NCBI RefSeq assembly: GCF_016921195.1
Contig: NZ_JAFGYF010000001.1
Location: forward strand, 248,001 to 312,000
Reading direction: 5' to 3'
Source of the DNA: Cellulosimicrobium cellulans
GTDB taxonomy: Bacteria; Actinomycetota; Actinomycetes; Actinomycetales; Cellulomonadaceae
DNA length: 64,000 nucleotides
Positions 33,153 to 42,765 of this stretch are shown here, piece by piece; positions within the stretch are counted from its first letter, which is position 1; each line of letters opens with the position of its first letter. The notes beneath the pieces were generated by a model. That model was not told where the DNA came from and searched no databases. It saw only the letters and a program-made list of their open reading frames with translations. The position numbers and the translations under genes are program-made.

Positions 33153-34210
33153 GCGACCACCTCGACCGGGGCGTACCCGAGCACGTCGGCGACGCGTTCC
33201 CGGCGACCGGAGACCAGCGAGCGTTGTGCCGCGAGGGCCGTCGCGAGCGCGGCCCGCACCTGCGGAGTGGTCACGACCGGCGCCGCAGCACCGCGCACGA
33301 CGTCGAGCCAGTGCGCGAGCTGGAGGCCCAGCGCCCCCTCGACGGACACGGGCGGGGCGGTCGTCGCGTCGGAGTGCAGGCCGTCCTCCTCCGCGGTCGA
33401 GTGCGCGAGCGTGCCCTCCGTGCCGACGAGCACGACGCGCCGCAGGAGCTCCCCACGGCGCCGCAGCGCGTAGCAGAGCTCGAGCGTCGCGAGCGCGCCG
33501 GACGCGGTCCGGAGCTGCACGTGGAACGAGTCGGGCGACTCCATCTCGGGCGAGAACGTGCGGAACCCGCGCGCGAAGACCTCGACCGGCTCGTCGTCGA
33601 GCAGCCACGTCGCGGCGTCCATGATGTGCGTGCCGTTGTGCACGGGGTGCCCGCCCGAGAGCTCGGGGTCGAGCTGCCAGCCGCGCCACCCGGCGGGCCA
33701 CGCGTGGCCCGTGTACCAGGAGACGTGCGCGAGCCGCGGGGTGCCGATGTCGCCGCGCCGGGCGGCCGCGGCGAGCGCCGTCACCGCGGGCTGGAACCGC
33801 ACGGTCTGCCCGACGACGAGCGTGGTGCCCCGGCCTTCGGTCGCCGCGACCATCGCGTCGAGCTGGGCGAGCGACAGCGCGGCCGGCTTCTCGACCTGCA
33901 CGTGCTTGCCCGCCTCGCCCGCGGCGATCGTGTCGCGCGCGTGCGTGGGCGTGGCGGTCACGATGTCCACGGCGTGCACGCCGTGGTCGGCGAGGGCGTC
34001 GTCGAGGGTGGTGGTCGCCCGGGCGCCGGGCACGAGCGCGGCGAGCGCCCGGGTCCGGGCGAGGTCGTGCCCGACGACCCACCGCACCTCCGCACCGGGC
34101 AGCCCGGCGAGTGCGAGGAGGTGCTCGCGCGCGAACGCGCCGATGCCGACGACGGCGATCCCGACGGGCGTCGGGGCGCTCGGTGGGCCGGAGGGCAGGG
34201 CGGGCTTCAC
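33149..34210 (-). CDS. Gfo/Idh/MocA-family oxidoreductase (first copy)
   Basis: 353 aa, GTG start overlapping the GntR stop (GTGA). The Rossmann motif is GIAVVGIGAFAREHLLAL; the EKP motif is HVQVEKPAALSLAQL; GGHPVHNGTHIMDAATWLL is the family's GG-x6-H-x3-D segment with a catalytic-type His. Together with the next gene and the nan cluster this recalls NanOx/YjhC, the Gfo/Idh/MocA oxidoreductases that convert 2,7-anhydro-Neu5Ac to Neu5Ac in gut bacteria. That role is an inference from context and fold. Confidence 0.87.
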   Translation of the reverse strand: MKPALPSGPPSAPTPVGIAVVGIGAFAREHLLALAGLPGAEVRWVVGHDLARTRALAALVPGARATTTLDDALADHGVHAVDIVTATPTHARDTIAAGEAGKHVQVEKPAALSLAQLDAMVAATEGRGTTLVVGQTVRFQPAVTALAAAARRGDIGTPRLAHVSWYTGHAWPAGWRGWQLDPELSGGHPVHNGTHIMDAATWLLDDEPVEVFARGFRTFSPEMESPDSFHVQLRTASGALATLELCYALRRRGELLRRVVLVGTEGTLAHSTAEEDGLHSDATTAPPVSVEGALGLQLAHWLDVVRGAAAPVVTTPQVRAALATALAAQRSLVSGRRERVADVLGYAPVEVVA

Positions 34211-34962
34211 GCGGTGGTCACCCCGAGGGCGCGGTCGATCGGCTCGTAGTGCGAGACGACGGCGGCGCGGAACGCCTCGACGTCGCCGGCCTCCGCGGCG
34301 TCGAGCATCTCGCCGTGCGCGCGGGCGGTCTGGTCGAGGTCGGCCGCGACGGAGATGCCGAGCTTGGGGACGACCGCGGTGTGCACGTCCCAGAACGCGG
34401 CGACGAGCTGGCCGACGAGCGAGTTGTCGAGGCGCGCGAGCAGGCCGGTGTGGAACGCGCGGTCCTGCTTGGGGAAGCTGAGCCCCTCGGCCGCGGCGGC
34501 CACCATCTCCTCCACGAGGGCGTGCAGCTCGGGGTTCGAGGTCCCGGCCAGGCTCGCGACGATGACGTCCGCCATGGCGAGGTCGAGCGCCTGGCGGACC
34601 TCGACGACGTCGCGCAGCGCCCGCAGGTCGTCGCCGGGGGAGAGCACGCCGCGGAACACGAGCGCCTCGACGAGAGCGTCCAGCGACATGTTGCCGACGA
34701 ACGTGCCGTGCCCGTGGCGCACCTCGACGATGTCGAGGGTCGACAGGGTGCGGATCGCCTCGCGCACGCTCGACCGGGAGACGCCCAGGTGCTCGCACAG
34801 CTCGGCCTCGGTGGGCAGCGGGTCGCCGGGGCGCAGCCCTTCGCCGAGGATGAAGTCCTTGATCCGGTCGGCGGTGGTGGTGCGCCGGGGAGCGGTCGCG
34901 CCGGGTCCGCCGTCGCGGGACGCGTCGAGCGTGCTGAAGCTCCTGCGCCGTGGTGTCGCCAT
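34207..34962 (-). CDS. FadR-subfamily GntR regulator of sialic-acid genes
   Basis: 251 aa from the ATG at 34960-34962, preceded by AAGGGG at 6 bases. The winged HTH is RIKDFILGEGLRPGDPLPTEAELCEHLGVSRSSVREAIRTL (two parts: DPLPTEAELCEHLGVSRSSV and REAIRTL). A helical FCD effector domain follows (VVEVRQALDLAMADVI, DRAFHTGLLARL, HGEMLDAAEAGD). FCD proteins bind metal and small acids; NanR of E. coli belongs to this subfamily. Divergent from the transporter operon with an operator-like dyad between, it most likely represses both nan operons and the sialidase gene. Confidence 0.88.
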   Translation of the reverse strand: MATPRRRSFSTLDASRDGGPGATAPRRTTTADRIKDFILGEGLRPGDPLPTEAELCEHLGVSRSSVREAIRTLSTLDIVEVRHGHGTFVGNMSLDALVEALVFRGVLSPGDDLRALRDVVEVRQALDLAMADVIVASLAGTSNPELHALVEEMVAAAAEGLSFPKQDRAFHTGLLARLDNSLVGQLVAAFWDVHTAVVPKLGISVAADLDQTARAHGEMLDAAEAGDVEAFRAAVVSHYEPIDRALGVTTA

Positions 34963-35003
34963 CTTGACCCCTTCGGTTTCTGGTCCTAATGTCATGCTAC
35001 ACA

Positions 35004-35022
35004 ACGTCAGACATCAGACATC
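35004..35022. promoter_or_regulatory. GntR-type operator in the divergent nan promoter
   Basis: ACGTCAGACATCAGACATC (35004-35022) matches the sialidase operator at 15 of 19 positions and contains two head-to-tail TCAGACAT units. It lies in the 99-bp gap between the GntR gene and the binding-protein gene (start 35062), 39 bp before the ATG. Confidence 0.6.
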
Positions 35023-35061
35023 TTCTCTCTGGACGATGTCGGTCTCATGTCAGGAGAACCA

Positions 35062-36663
35062 ATGAAGCTTCACGTCAGCTCACCTCCCCGCAGGGGAGTC
35101 GCTGCGGTCGCCGCGGGCGTCGTGCTCGCGCTCGGCCTCGCGGCGTGCTCCGGCGGCGGTGCTGCGCAGGACGACCCGACCGAGGGCAGCGCCGCCCAGG
35201 GCGAGATCGACCCGGACGCCGTGATCGAGGCGGGCATCTCGTACTCCCTCTCCGGTGGCTTCGACCCGATGATCACCACCGGTGCCGTGACAGTAGCGGC
35301 CAACTGGCACGTGTTCGAGGGACTCACCGAGCTCGACCCCGCGACGCGCGAGGTCTACCCCGCGCTCGGCACCGAGCTCCCGGCACAGGTCGACGACACG
35401 CACTACGAGGTGGACCTCCGTGAGGGCGCGGTCTTCCACGACGGCACGCCCGTCACCGTGGACGACGTCGTCTACAGCTTCGACCGCGTGCTCGACCCGG
35501 CGAACGAGTCGCTCTACGCCGGCTTCATCGACTTCCTCGAGTCCGTCACCCCCGTCGACGACGACACGGTCTCGATCAACCTCAAGTACCCGTTCAGCCT
35601 CGTGCCCGAGCGGCTCTCGGTCGTCAAGATCGTGCCGAAGGCCCTCGTCGAGTCCGACTACGAGGCGTTCAACGCGCTGCCCGTCGGCACCGGCCCGTTC
35701 AAGATGACCCAGGCCACCCCGGACGACAAGATCACGTTCGAACGCTTCGACGACTACACGGGCACCCGCCCCGCGCTCGCCGCGGGCCTCGTGTGGAACC
35801 TGCTCTCCGACCCGGCCGCGCGCGTCACCGCGATGAGCTCCGGCACGGTCAGCGCGATCGAGGACGTCCCCTACATCGACGTCCCGACCCTCGAGGGCAC
35901 CGTGGACGTCGAGTCCGTCCAGTCGTTCGGCACGCTGTTCATGATGTTCAACACGGACCTGCCGCCGTTCGACGACGTCCGCGTGCGCCAGGCGTTCTTC
36001 TACGCGCTCGACATGGACAAGATCATCGACAACGGCCTGCTCGGCAACGGCGCGGCGGCCACGAGCTTCCTCCCGCAGAGCCACCCGAACTACCACGAGG
36101 CGTCCACGGTCTACTCCTACGACCCGGAGAAGGCGAAGGACCTGCTCGCGGAGGCCGGCGTGAGCGACCTGTCGATCACGCTCATGACGACCGACACCGG
36201 CTGGGTCGCGGACATCGCGCCGCTCATCAAGGAGAACCTCGACGCGATCGGCGTCGACACGACGCTCGACATCGGCCAGTCCGGCGGCCAGTACACCAAG
36301 GTCGACAACGGCGACCTGCAGGTCATGGTCGCACCGGGCGACCCGTCGGTCTTCGGCAACGACCCCGACCTCCTCATGCGCTGGTGGTACGGCGACAACG
36401 TGTGGTCGCAGTCGCGCTACCGCTGGAACGACGACCCGAAGTTCGCCGAGCTCCAGACGATCCTCGACGCCGCCGTGCGCACGTCCGGCGACGAGCAGCA
36501 GGAGCTGTGGAACCAGGCGTTCGACCTGGTCTCCGACGAGGTGCCGCTCTACCCCCTGCTGCACCGCCAGCTCCCGACCGCGTGGGACGGCTCCACGCTC
36601 TCCGGGTTCTCGCCCCTGCCGATCACCGGCCTGTCGTTCCTCGACGCCGGCCTCGTCAAGTAG
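35062..36663 (+). CDS. ABC-transporter binding lipoprotein, SBP family 5 (sialic-acid type)
   Basis: 533 aa. Lipoprotein signal ending ALGLAACSGGG; then a family-5 (oligopeptide/nickel-type) binding protein: VFEGLTELDPATREVYPALG, VDLREGAVFHDGTPVTVDDVVYSFDRV, VGTGPFKMTQ, VRQAFFYALDMDKII and a WNQAFDLVSDEVPLYPLLHR tail. AGGAGAACC precedes the ATG at 35062; the ATG at 35047 lies before that ribosome site. SBP5 systems such as SatABCD of Haemophilus ducreyi and the corynebacterial Sia transporter import sialic acid, which fits the nan genes downstream. Confidence 0.9.
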   Translation: MKLHVSSPPRRGVAAVAAGVVLALGLAACSGGGAAQDDPTEGSAAQGEIDPDAVIEAGISYSLSGGFDPMITTGAVTVAANWHVFEGLTELDPATREVYPALGTELPAQVDDTHYEVDLREGAVFHDGTPVTVDDVVYSFDRVLDPANESLYAGFIDFLESVTPVDDDTVSINLKYPFSLVPERLSVVKIVPKALVESDYEAFNALPVGTGPFKMTQATPDDKITFERFDDYTGTRPALAAGLVWNLLSDPAARVTAMSSGTVSAIEDVPYIDVPTLEGTVDVESVQSFGTLFMMFNTDLPPFDDVRVRQAFFYALDMDKIIDNGLLGNGAAATSFLPQSHPNYHEASTVYSYDPEKAKDLLAEAGVSDLSITLMTTDTGWVADIAPLIKENLDAIGVDTTLDIGQSGGQYTKVDNGDLQVMVAPGDPSVFGNDPDLLMRWWYGDNVWSQSRYRWNDDPKFAELQTILDAAVRTSGDEQQELWNQAFDLVSDEVPLYPLLHRQLPTAWDGSTLSGFSPLPITGLSFLDAGLVK

Positions 36664-36712
36664 CCGCGGCTCGTAGCCCTCGGCGCCGACCGGCTCCGGC
36701 CGTCTCGCCGGT

Positions 36713-36741
36713 CCCCTCGCCCGTCCCCCTCGGGCGAGGGG
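36713..36741 (+). terminator. Intercistronic stem-loop after the binding-protein gene
   Basis: CCCCTCGCCCG (36713-36723) and CGGGCGAGGGG (36731-36741) form a perfect 11-bp stem with a 7-nt loop. It lies in the 148-bp gap between the binding-protein and permease genes, the only long gap in the transporter part of the operon. It probably stabilises the upstream mRNA or causes partial termination, giving more binding protein than permease. Confidence 0.6.
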
Positions 36742-36811
36742 CCCGGTACCCGCCCGGCACCCAGAACGGACAGACCATGCACCGCACCCCCGACGCACCG
36801 GGAGGCCGACC

Positions 36812-37768
36812 GTGAGCGCACTGCTGCGACTCGTCGGTCGCCGCCTCCTGCAGCTGCCGATCATGATCCTCGGCATCACGTTCCTCGTGTTCCTCGTGAT
36901 GTCGTTCTCGCAGGTCGACCCGGCGATCCAGGCCCTCGGCGAGGGCGCGTCCGTCGAGGCGCGCGAGGCCTACCGTGAGGCCAACGGCCTGAACGACCCG
37001 CTCCTCGTCCGGTACGTCGCGTTCCTCGGCGGCCTGCTGCACGGCGACCTCGGTACGTTCAGCGCGCGCCAGGTGCCCGTCGCGGACGAGGTCGCGCGCG
37101 CCCTGCCCATCACGCTCCAGCTCACGCTCATGGGCCTCGTCATCGCCGTCGTGCTGGCCCTCGTCATGGGGATCCTCGCGGCGCTCTACCGCGACCGCTG
37201 GCCCGACAAGGCCATCCGCGTGGTGTCCGTCGCGTCGCTCGCGACACCGTCGTTCTGGCTCGCCGTGCTGCTCATCCAGGTCGTCACCCTCGGTGCGGGC
37301 TGGCTCCCCGCGAGCGGGCCGCTGCCCGACCCGTCCGAGGACCTCGGCGGCTACCTCGCCCGCATGGCGCTGCCCGCGATCGCGCTCGCGATCCCCGTGG
37401 TCGGCCAGCTCACGCGCGTCGTGCGCACGTCCGTCGTCGAGGAGCTCGACAAGGACTACGTCCGCACCGCGATCGGCGCGGGCATCCCGCGCCACGTCGT
37501 CGTCGGGCGCAACGTGCTGCGCAACGCGCTCATCACCCCGATCACGGTCCTCGGCCTGCGCGTCGGCTACCTCATCGGCGGCGCCGTCGTCATCGAGATC
37601 ATCTTCGCGCTGCCCGGCATGGGCACGCTCATCCTCAACGGCGTCACCAACAACGAGCCCAACCTCGTGCAGGGCGTGACCCTCACCGTGGCGCTCGCCT
37701 TCGTGCTCATCAACATCGTGGTCGACATGCTCTACGTGCTCGTCAACCCGCGGATCAGGACGGTGTGA
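36812..37768 (+). CDS. ABC-transporter permease (DppB-like)
   Basis: 318 aa with six transmembrane helices. It starts RLVGRRLLQLPIMILGITFLVFLVMSF, the DppB/OppB N-terminus. The cytoplasmic EAA loop is near KDYVRTAIGAGIPRHVVVGRNVLRNALI, and the C-terminus ends VDMLYVLVNPRIRTV. GGGAGGCCGACC precedes the GTG. Its stop is followed after 1 bp by the start of the fused permease-ATPase gene, so it is the second gene of the sialic-acid transporter. Confidence 0.92.
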   Translation: MSALLRLVGRRLLQLPIMILGITFLVFLVMSFSQVDPAIQALGEGASVEAREAYREANGLNDPLLVRYVAFLGGLLHGDLGTFSARQVPVADEVARALPITLQLTLMGLVIAVVLALVMGILAALYRDRWPDKAIRVVSVASLATPSFWLAVLLIQVVTLGAGWLPASGPLPDPSEDLGGYLARMALPAIALAIPVVGQLTRVVRTSVVEELDKDYVRTAIGAGIPRHVVVGRNVLRNALITPITVLGLRVGYLIGGAVVIEIIFALPGMGTLILNGVTNNEPNLVQGVTLTVALAFVLINIVVDMLYVLVNPRIRTV

Positions 37769-37769
37769 C

Positions 37770-39865
37770 GTGCGCCGACAGCTCACCGAACGACTCTCGG
37801 CCCCCGGGCTGCGCCTGCGCGCGCTGCCCCTCGGGTCCACGATCTCCCTCGCGTTCGTGCTCCTCGTGGCGCTCGCGGCGATCCTCGCGCCGCTCGTCGC
37901 GAGCCACGACCCCCTCGCCACCGGCACGCCGGTCCAGCCGCCGAGCGCGGAGAACTGGTTCGGCACCGACCGCCAGGGGCGCGACATCTTCTCCCGCGTC
38001 GTCCACGGCGCGCGGTACTCGCTCGTCATCGGTCTCGGGGCGACGGCGATCGCGCTCGCCGCCGCGGCCGTGCTCGGCGCCGTCGCGGCGACCGCGCGCA
38101 AGAGCGTCTCCGAGACCCTCATGCGCGTCCTCGACATCATCATGTCCTTCCCCGGCATCGCGCTCGCCGCCGTGTTCGTCTCCGTCTTCGGCCGGTCGCT
38201 GCCCGTGCTCGTGCTGACGATCGCGTTCCTGTACACACCGCAGCTCACGCGCGTCGTGCGGGCCAACATCCTCGACCAGTACGGCGAGGACTACGTCGCC
38301 GCGACCCGCGTCATGGGGGCGCGCACGGCCTGGATCCTCGCGAAGCACGTCGCGCGCAACTGCGCGGCACCCGTGCTCGTGTTCACCACCGTGCTCGTGG
38401 CCGACGCGATCGTCTTCGAGGCGTCGCTGTCCTTCATCCAGGCGGGTGTCCCCGACCCCGAGCCCTCGTGGGGCAACATCATCGCCGCGGGCCGCGACCT
38501 CGTCATGGGCGGCTACTGGTGGGCGACGTTCTTCCCGGGCCTGGCCATCATGCTCACCGTCCTGTGCCTCAACATCCTCTCCGAGGGCATGACGGACGCC
38601 ATGGTCGCCGCCCCGCGGGCGACGCGCGCCACCCCGGCGAAGGCCGTCGCGACCGACTCCGACGACGCGGCCGTCGCCGCCGAGCTCACCGCGATGGACG
38701 CCGACGAGCCGGTCGAGACGGCGGACGAGGCCCGCCTCGCCGAGTCCGAGCCGGTCGTGCCCGACGTCGAGCCGGACGTCCCGCACGTCGGGCGCGCCGT
38801 GCCCCTCGTCTCGCGCCTCGCCACGCTGCGCGCCGCCGAGTCGGCCCGCACGGACCGGCCCGTGTACGACGGCGACGCCGAGCCGCTGCTCGAGGTGCGC
38901 AACCTGTCCATCCGGTTCCCGCGCCACGGGGACGTCGCGGTCGTGGACGACGTGTCGTTCTCCGTGCGGCCCGGCGAGACGATGGCGCTGGTCGGCGAGT
39001 CCGGGTGCGGCAAGTCGATCACGTCGCTCGCCGTCATGGGCCTGCTGGACCCCGCGGCGCAGATCAGCGGCGAGATCCGCTACGGCGGCAAGGACCTGCT
39101 CGCCATGGGCAACCGGGAGCGCGCGGCGCTGCGCGGCACCGAGATCGCGATGATCTACCAGGACGCGCTGAGCTCGCTCAACCCGTCGATGCTCATCCGG
39201 TCGCAGATGAAGCAGCTCACGCGCCGCGGCGGCACGCGGACGGCCGAGGAGCTGCTCGAGCTCGTGGGCCTCGACCCGCAGCGCACGCTCAAGAGCTACC
39301 CGCACGAGCTGTCCGGCGGGCAGCGCCAGCGCGTGATCATCGCCATGGCGCTCACGCGCGACCCGAAGCTGGTCATCGCGGACGAGCCGACGACGGCGCT
39401 CGACGTCACCGTCCAGGCCCAGGTGGTCGCGCTGCTCGACGAGCTGCGCGTCAAGCTCGGCTTCGCGATGGTGTTCGTCAGCCACGACCTCGCGCTCGTC
39501 GCGCAGATCGCGCACCGCATCACGGTCATGTACGCGGGCCAGGTCGTCGAGCAGGCGCCGACGAGCGAGCTGCTCACCGACCCCCGCCACGAGTACACGC
39601 AGGGCCTGCTCGGCGCGGTGCTCTCGATCGAGCAGCGCTCCACGCGCCTGCACCAGATCCCCGGCACCGTCCCGTCACCGCGCGACTTCCCGACGGGCGA
39701 CCGGTTCGCGCCGCGCTCCTCGCGCCCCGACCGCGGCCTCGACGTGCGGCCCGTGCTGCGCGCCGTGGACGCCGACGGGCAGCACCTCGTCGCGATGCCG
39801 CCGGACGAGCCGGTCGGCGCCGTCGCGGGCGGTAGCCACGCCCCGATCACCACCGGAGGGACGCG

Positions 39866-39869
<4 letters not shown>
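37770..39869 (+). CDS. ABC-transporter permease-ATPase fusion (DppC-DppD-like)
   Basis: 699 aa. Residues 1-278 are a DppC-type permease (AENWFGTDRQGRDIFSRVVHGARYS, EAA loop EDYVAATRVMGARTAWILAKH, PSWGNIIAAG). A linker of about 90 residues (about 279-369), Ala/Glu/Asp-rich, leads to a DppD-type ATPase: Walker A GESGCGKS (about 409), YQDALSSLNPSM Q-loop, signature LSGGQRQR (about 513), VIADEPTTALDVT and SHDLALVAQIAHR. One polypeptide thus carries membrane and ATP-binding parts, usually separate genes. The next gene encodes the second ATPase, with a 4-bp overlap. Confidence 0.92.
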
Positions 39870-40708
<839 letters not shown>

Positions 40709-40734
40709 GCGGGGGGCCGCGCGCGGCCCCCCGC
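40709..40734. terminator. Perfect 26-bp palindrome between transporter and catabolic genes
   Basis: GCGGGGGGCCGCG (40709-40721) is followed immediately by its exact reverse complement (40722-40734). As RNA this gives a very stable hairpin with a minimal loop, starting at the first base after the ATPase stop. It may terminate part of the transcripts or protect mRNA ends. The next gene, nanA, starts 39 bp further. Confidence 0.65.
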
Positions 40735-40772
40735 CCGACCGAACCATCGCTGAACCAGAACCGGAGCTCCTC

Positions 40773-41699
40773 GTGACCACCCCCTCCTTCCACGGGATCG
40801 TCCCGCCCGTCCTCACCCCGCTCACGACCGAGGGTGAGGTCGACATCGCATCGCTCGAGCGTCTCGTGGACCACCTCGTCACGGAGGGCGTGCACGGCCT
40901 GTTCGTGCTCGGGTCGACCGGCGAGGTCGCCTACCTCACCGACGCGCAGCGCGACGTCGTCGTGCGGTCCGTGGTGCGCGCGGCTGCGGGCCGCGTGCCC
41001 GTCATGGGCGGCGCCATCGACCTCACGACGGCGCGCGTCGTCGAGCAGGCGAAGGCGCTCGTGGCGGGAGGGGTGGACGCGGTCGTCGCGACGGCCCCCG
41101 TCTACGCGCTCAACGACCTCGACGAGATCGAGCGCCACCTGCGCGCCGTCGCGGCGGCCGTGGACGTGCCGCTCTTCGCGTACGACATCCCGGTGCGGGT
41201 CCGCACCAAGCTGCCCGTGGACCTCCTCGTCCGGCTCGGCACCGAGGGCGTGCTCGCGGGCGTCAAGGACTCGTCGGGCGACGACGTCGCGTTCCGCCGC
41301 CTCGTCGCCGCCAACGCGGCGGCCGGCTCACCCCTCGTGCTCTTCACGGGGCACGAGGTCGTGGTCGACGGGATGCTGCTGCTCGGCGCCGACGGCGTCG
41401 TGCCGGGCCTCGCGAACGTCGACGCCGGCGGCTACGTGCGCCTGTGGGACCTCGCGCAGGCGGGGAAGTGGGACGATGCCCGGGTGGAGCAGGACCGTAT
41501 CGCCGCACTGTTCGAGATCGTGTTCCAGGCGCGAGGCCGCTCGGGCGACGCCGCGGGCGTCGGCGCGTTCAAGGTCGCCGCGCAGCGCCAGGGCCTCATC
41601 GACACCGCGACCATGGCGTTCCCCGTCGAGGCGCTCGACGGTGACGTCGCCGACCGCATCGAGGAGATCACGCGCGCCGCGGGGCTCCTGCGTGGCTGA
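40773..41699 (+). CDS. nanA: N-acetylneuraminate lyase (DHDPS/NAL superfamily)
   Basis: 308 aa TIM-barrel class I aldolase. The carboxylate-binding motif is GSTGEVAYL; the Schiff-base lysine is Lys165 in AGVKDSSGDD and the catalytic tyrosine Tyr137 in LFAYDIP, the same numbers as in E. coli NanA. It splits Neu5Ac into ManNAc and pyruvate. The genes after it encode the kinase and epimerase that act next, which decides NAL over dihydrodipicolinate synthase. GGAGCTCCTC lies before the GTG at 40773. The last 8 bp overlap the kinase gene. Confidence 0.88.
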   Translation: MTTPSFHGIVPPVLTPLTTEGEVDIASLERLVDHLVTEGVHGLFVLGSTGEVAYLTDAQRDVVVRSVVRAAAGRVPVMGGAIDLTTARVVEQAKALVAGGVDAVVATAPVYALNDLDEIERHLRAVAAAVDVPLFAYDIPVRVRTKLPVDLLVRLGTEGVLAGVKDSSGDDVAFRRLVAANAAAGSPLVLFTGHEVVVDGMLLLGADGVVPGLANVDAGGYVRLWDLAQAGKWDDARVEQDRIAALFEIVFQARGRSGDAAGVGAFKVAAQRQGLIDTATMAFPVEALDGDVADRIEEITRAAGLLRG

Positions 41700-42765
41700 C
41701 GCCTCACCGGACGCCGGGGCACCGTCGGTCGTCGTCGGGGTCGACCTCGGGGGGACCAAGACCGCTGCGGCGACCGTCGCGGCCGACGGGGTCCTCGGAC
41801 CCGTGCGCGCCGTGCCGACCCCGGCCGCGGGCGGCCCCGACGCGGTGCTCGACGCCGTCGCGGGGCTCGTGCGCGAGGTCGTCGCCGCCTTGCCGGGCGG
41901 GGTACGGCTGCGCGCGCTCGGCGTGGGCACGGCCGGGGTGGTCGACGTCGGTCGCGGCGTGATCGTCTCGGCCACCGACACCCTGCCCGGCTGGCCCGGG
42001 ACCGACGTCGCGGGCGGGCTGCGCCGTCGGCTCGTCGACCTCGCCGTGCTCGCACCCGAGGGGTCGTCCGGCGACGCGCCCGCGCTGCCCGTGTCCGTCG
42101 AGAACGACGTCGACGCGCACGCCGCGGGCGAGGTCTGGCTCGGCGCGGCCGCCGGGGCGCGCAGCGCGCTGCTCGTCGCGGTCGGGACGGGCGTGGGTGC
42201 GGCCGTCGTGCTCGACGGCCGTCCGCTGCGGGGCGCGCACCACGTCGCCGGGGAGCTGGGCCACATGCCGGTCCCCGGGGCGGAGCTCCTGCGCTGCCCG
42301 TGCGGCCGCACCGGTCACCTCGAGGCGATCGGCGCGGGACCGGCGATCCACCGCCGCTACCTCGCGCTCGGCGGCGACGCGGCGAGCCCGGACACGCGCG
42401 ACGTCGTCGCGCGCGCCGCGGCCGGCGACGAGCTCGCGGCGTCGGCCGTGCGGGACGCGGCGCAGGCCGTGGGCCGCGGGGTCGCGGGGGTCGTGACCGT
42501 GCTCGACCCGGAGGTCGTCGTGGTCGGCGGGGGTCTCGCAGGAGCGGGAGACCTGTGGTGGTCGGCGCTGGAGGACGCGCTCCGCGCTGAGGTCGTCGAC
42601 GTGCTCGCCGACCTGCCGCTGCGCCGTGCTGCGCTCGGCAACGAGGCGGCGATCGTCGGGGCCGCGCGCGGAGCGTGGGGCCTCGTCGGCCTGGCCGGTG
42701 ACGAACCCGGGGCGAGACCCGGCGGACTGGGCGAGGAGACCCATCGAGAGAGGACGACGGCATGA
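41692..42765 (+). CDS. nanK: ROK-family ManNAc kinase (probable NanK)
   Basis: 357 aa. The ATP-binding start is VVVGVDLGGTKTAAATV; the catalytic Asp is in SVENDVDAHAAGE; the ROK signature includes GTGVGAAVVLDG and GELGHM. The usual zinc motif CxCGxxGCxE is changed to CPCGRTGHLE: two Cys are kept, the third is His. An extended C-terminus of about 25 residues follows the fold. It would phosphorylate ManNAc to ManNAc-6-P between NanA and NanE, whose genes overlap it on both sides (8 and 4 bp). The substrate is inferred from the operon. Confidence 0.87.
   Translation: MADASPDAGAPSVVVGVDLGGTKTAAATVAADGVLGPVRAVPTPAAGGPDAVLDAVAGLVREVVAALPGGVRLRALGVGTAGVVDVGRGVIVSATDTLPGWPGTDVAGGLRRRLVDLAVLAPEGSSGDAPALPVSVENDVDAHAAGEVWLGAAAGARSALLVAVGTGVGAAVVLDGRPLRGAHHVAGELGHMPVPGAELLRCPCGRTGHLEAIGAGPAIHRRYLALGGDAASPDTRDVVARAAAGDELAASAVRDAAQAVGRGVAGVVTVLDPEVVVVGGGLAGAGDLWWSALEDALRAEVVDVLADLPLRRAALGNEAAIVGAARGAWGLVGLAGDEPGARPGGLGEETHRERTTA

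Noticed and set aside
40773-41699. Dihydrodipicolinate synthase (dapA)
   Set aside because: Same fold, but the operon with NanK, NanE and a GntR regulator and the Tyr137/Lys165 positions favour N-acetylneuraminate lyase.
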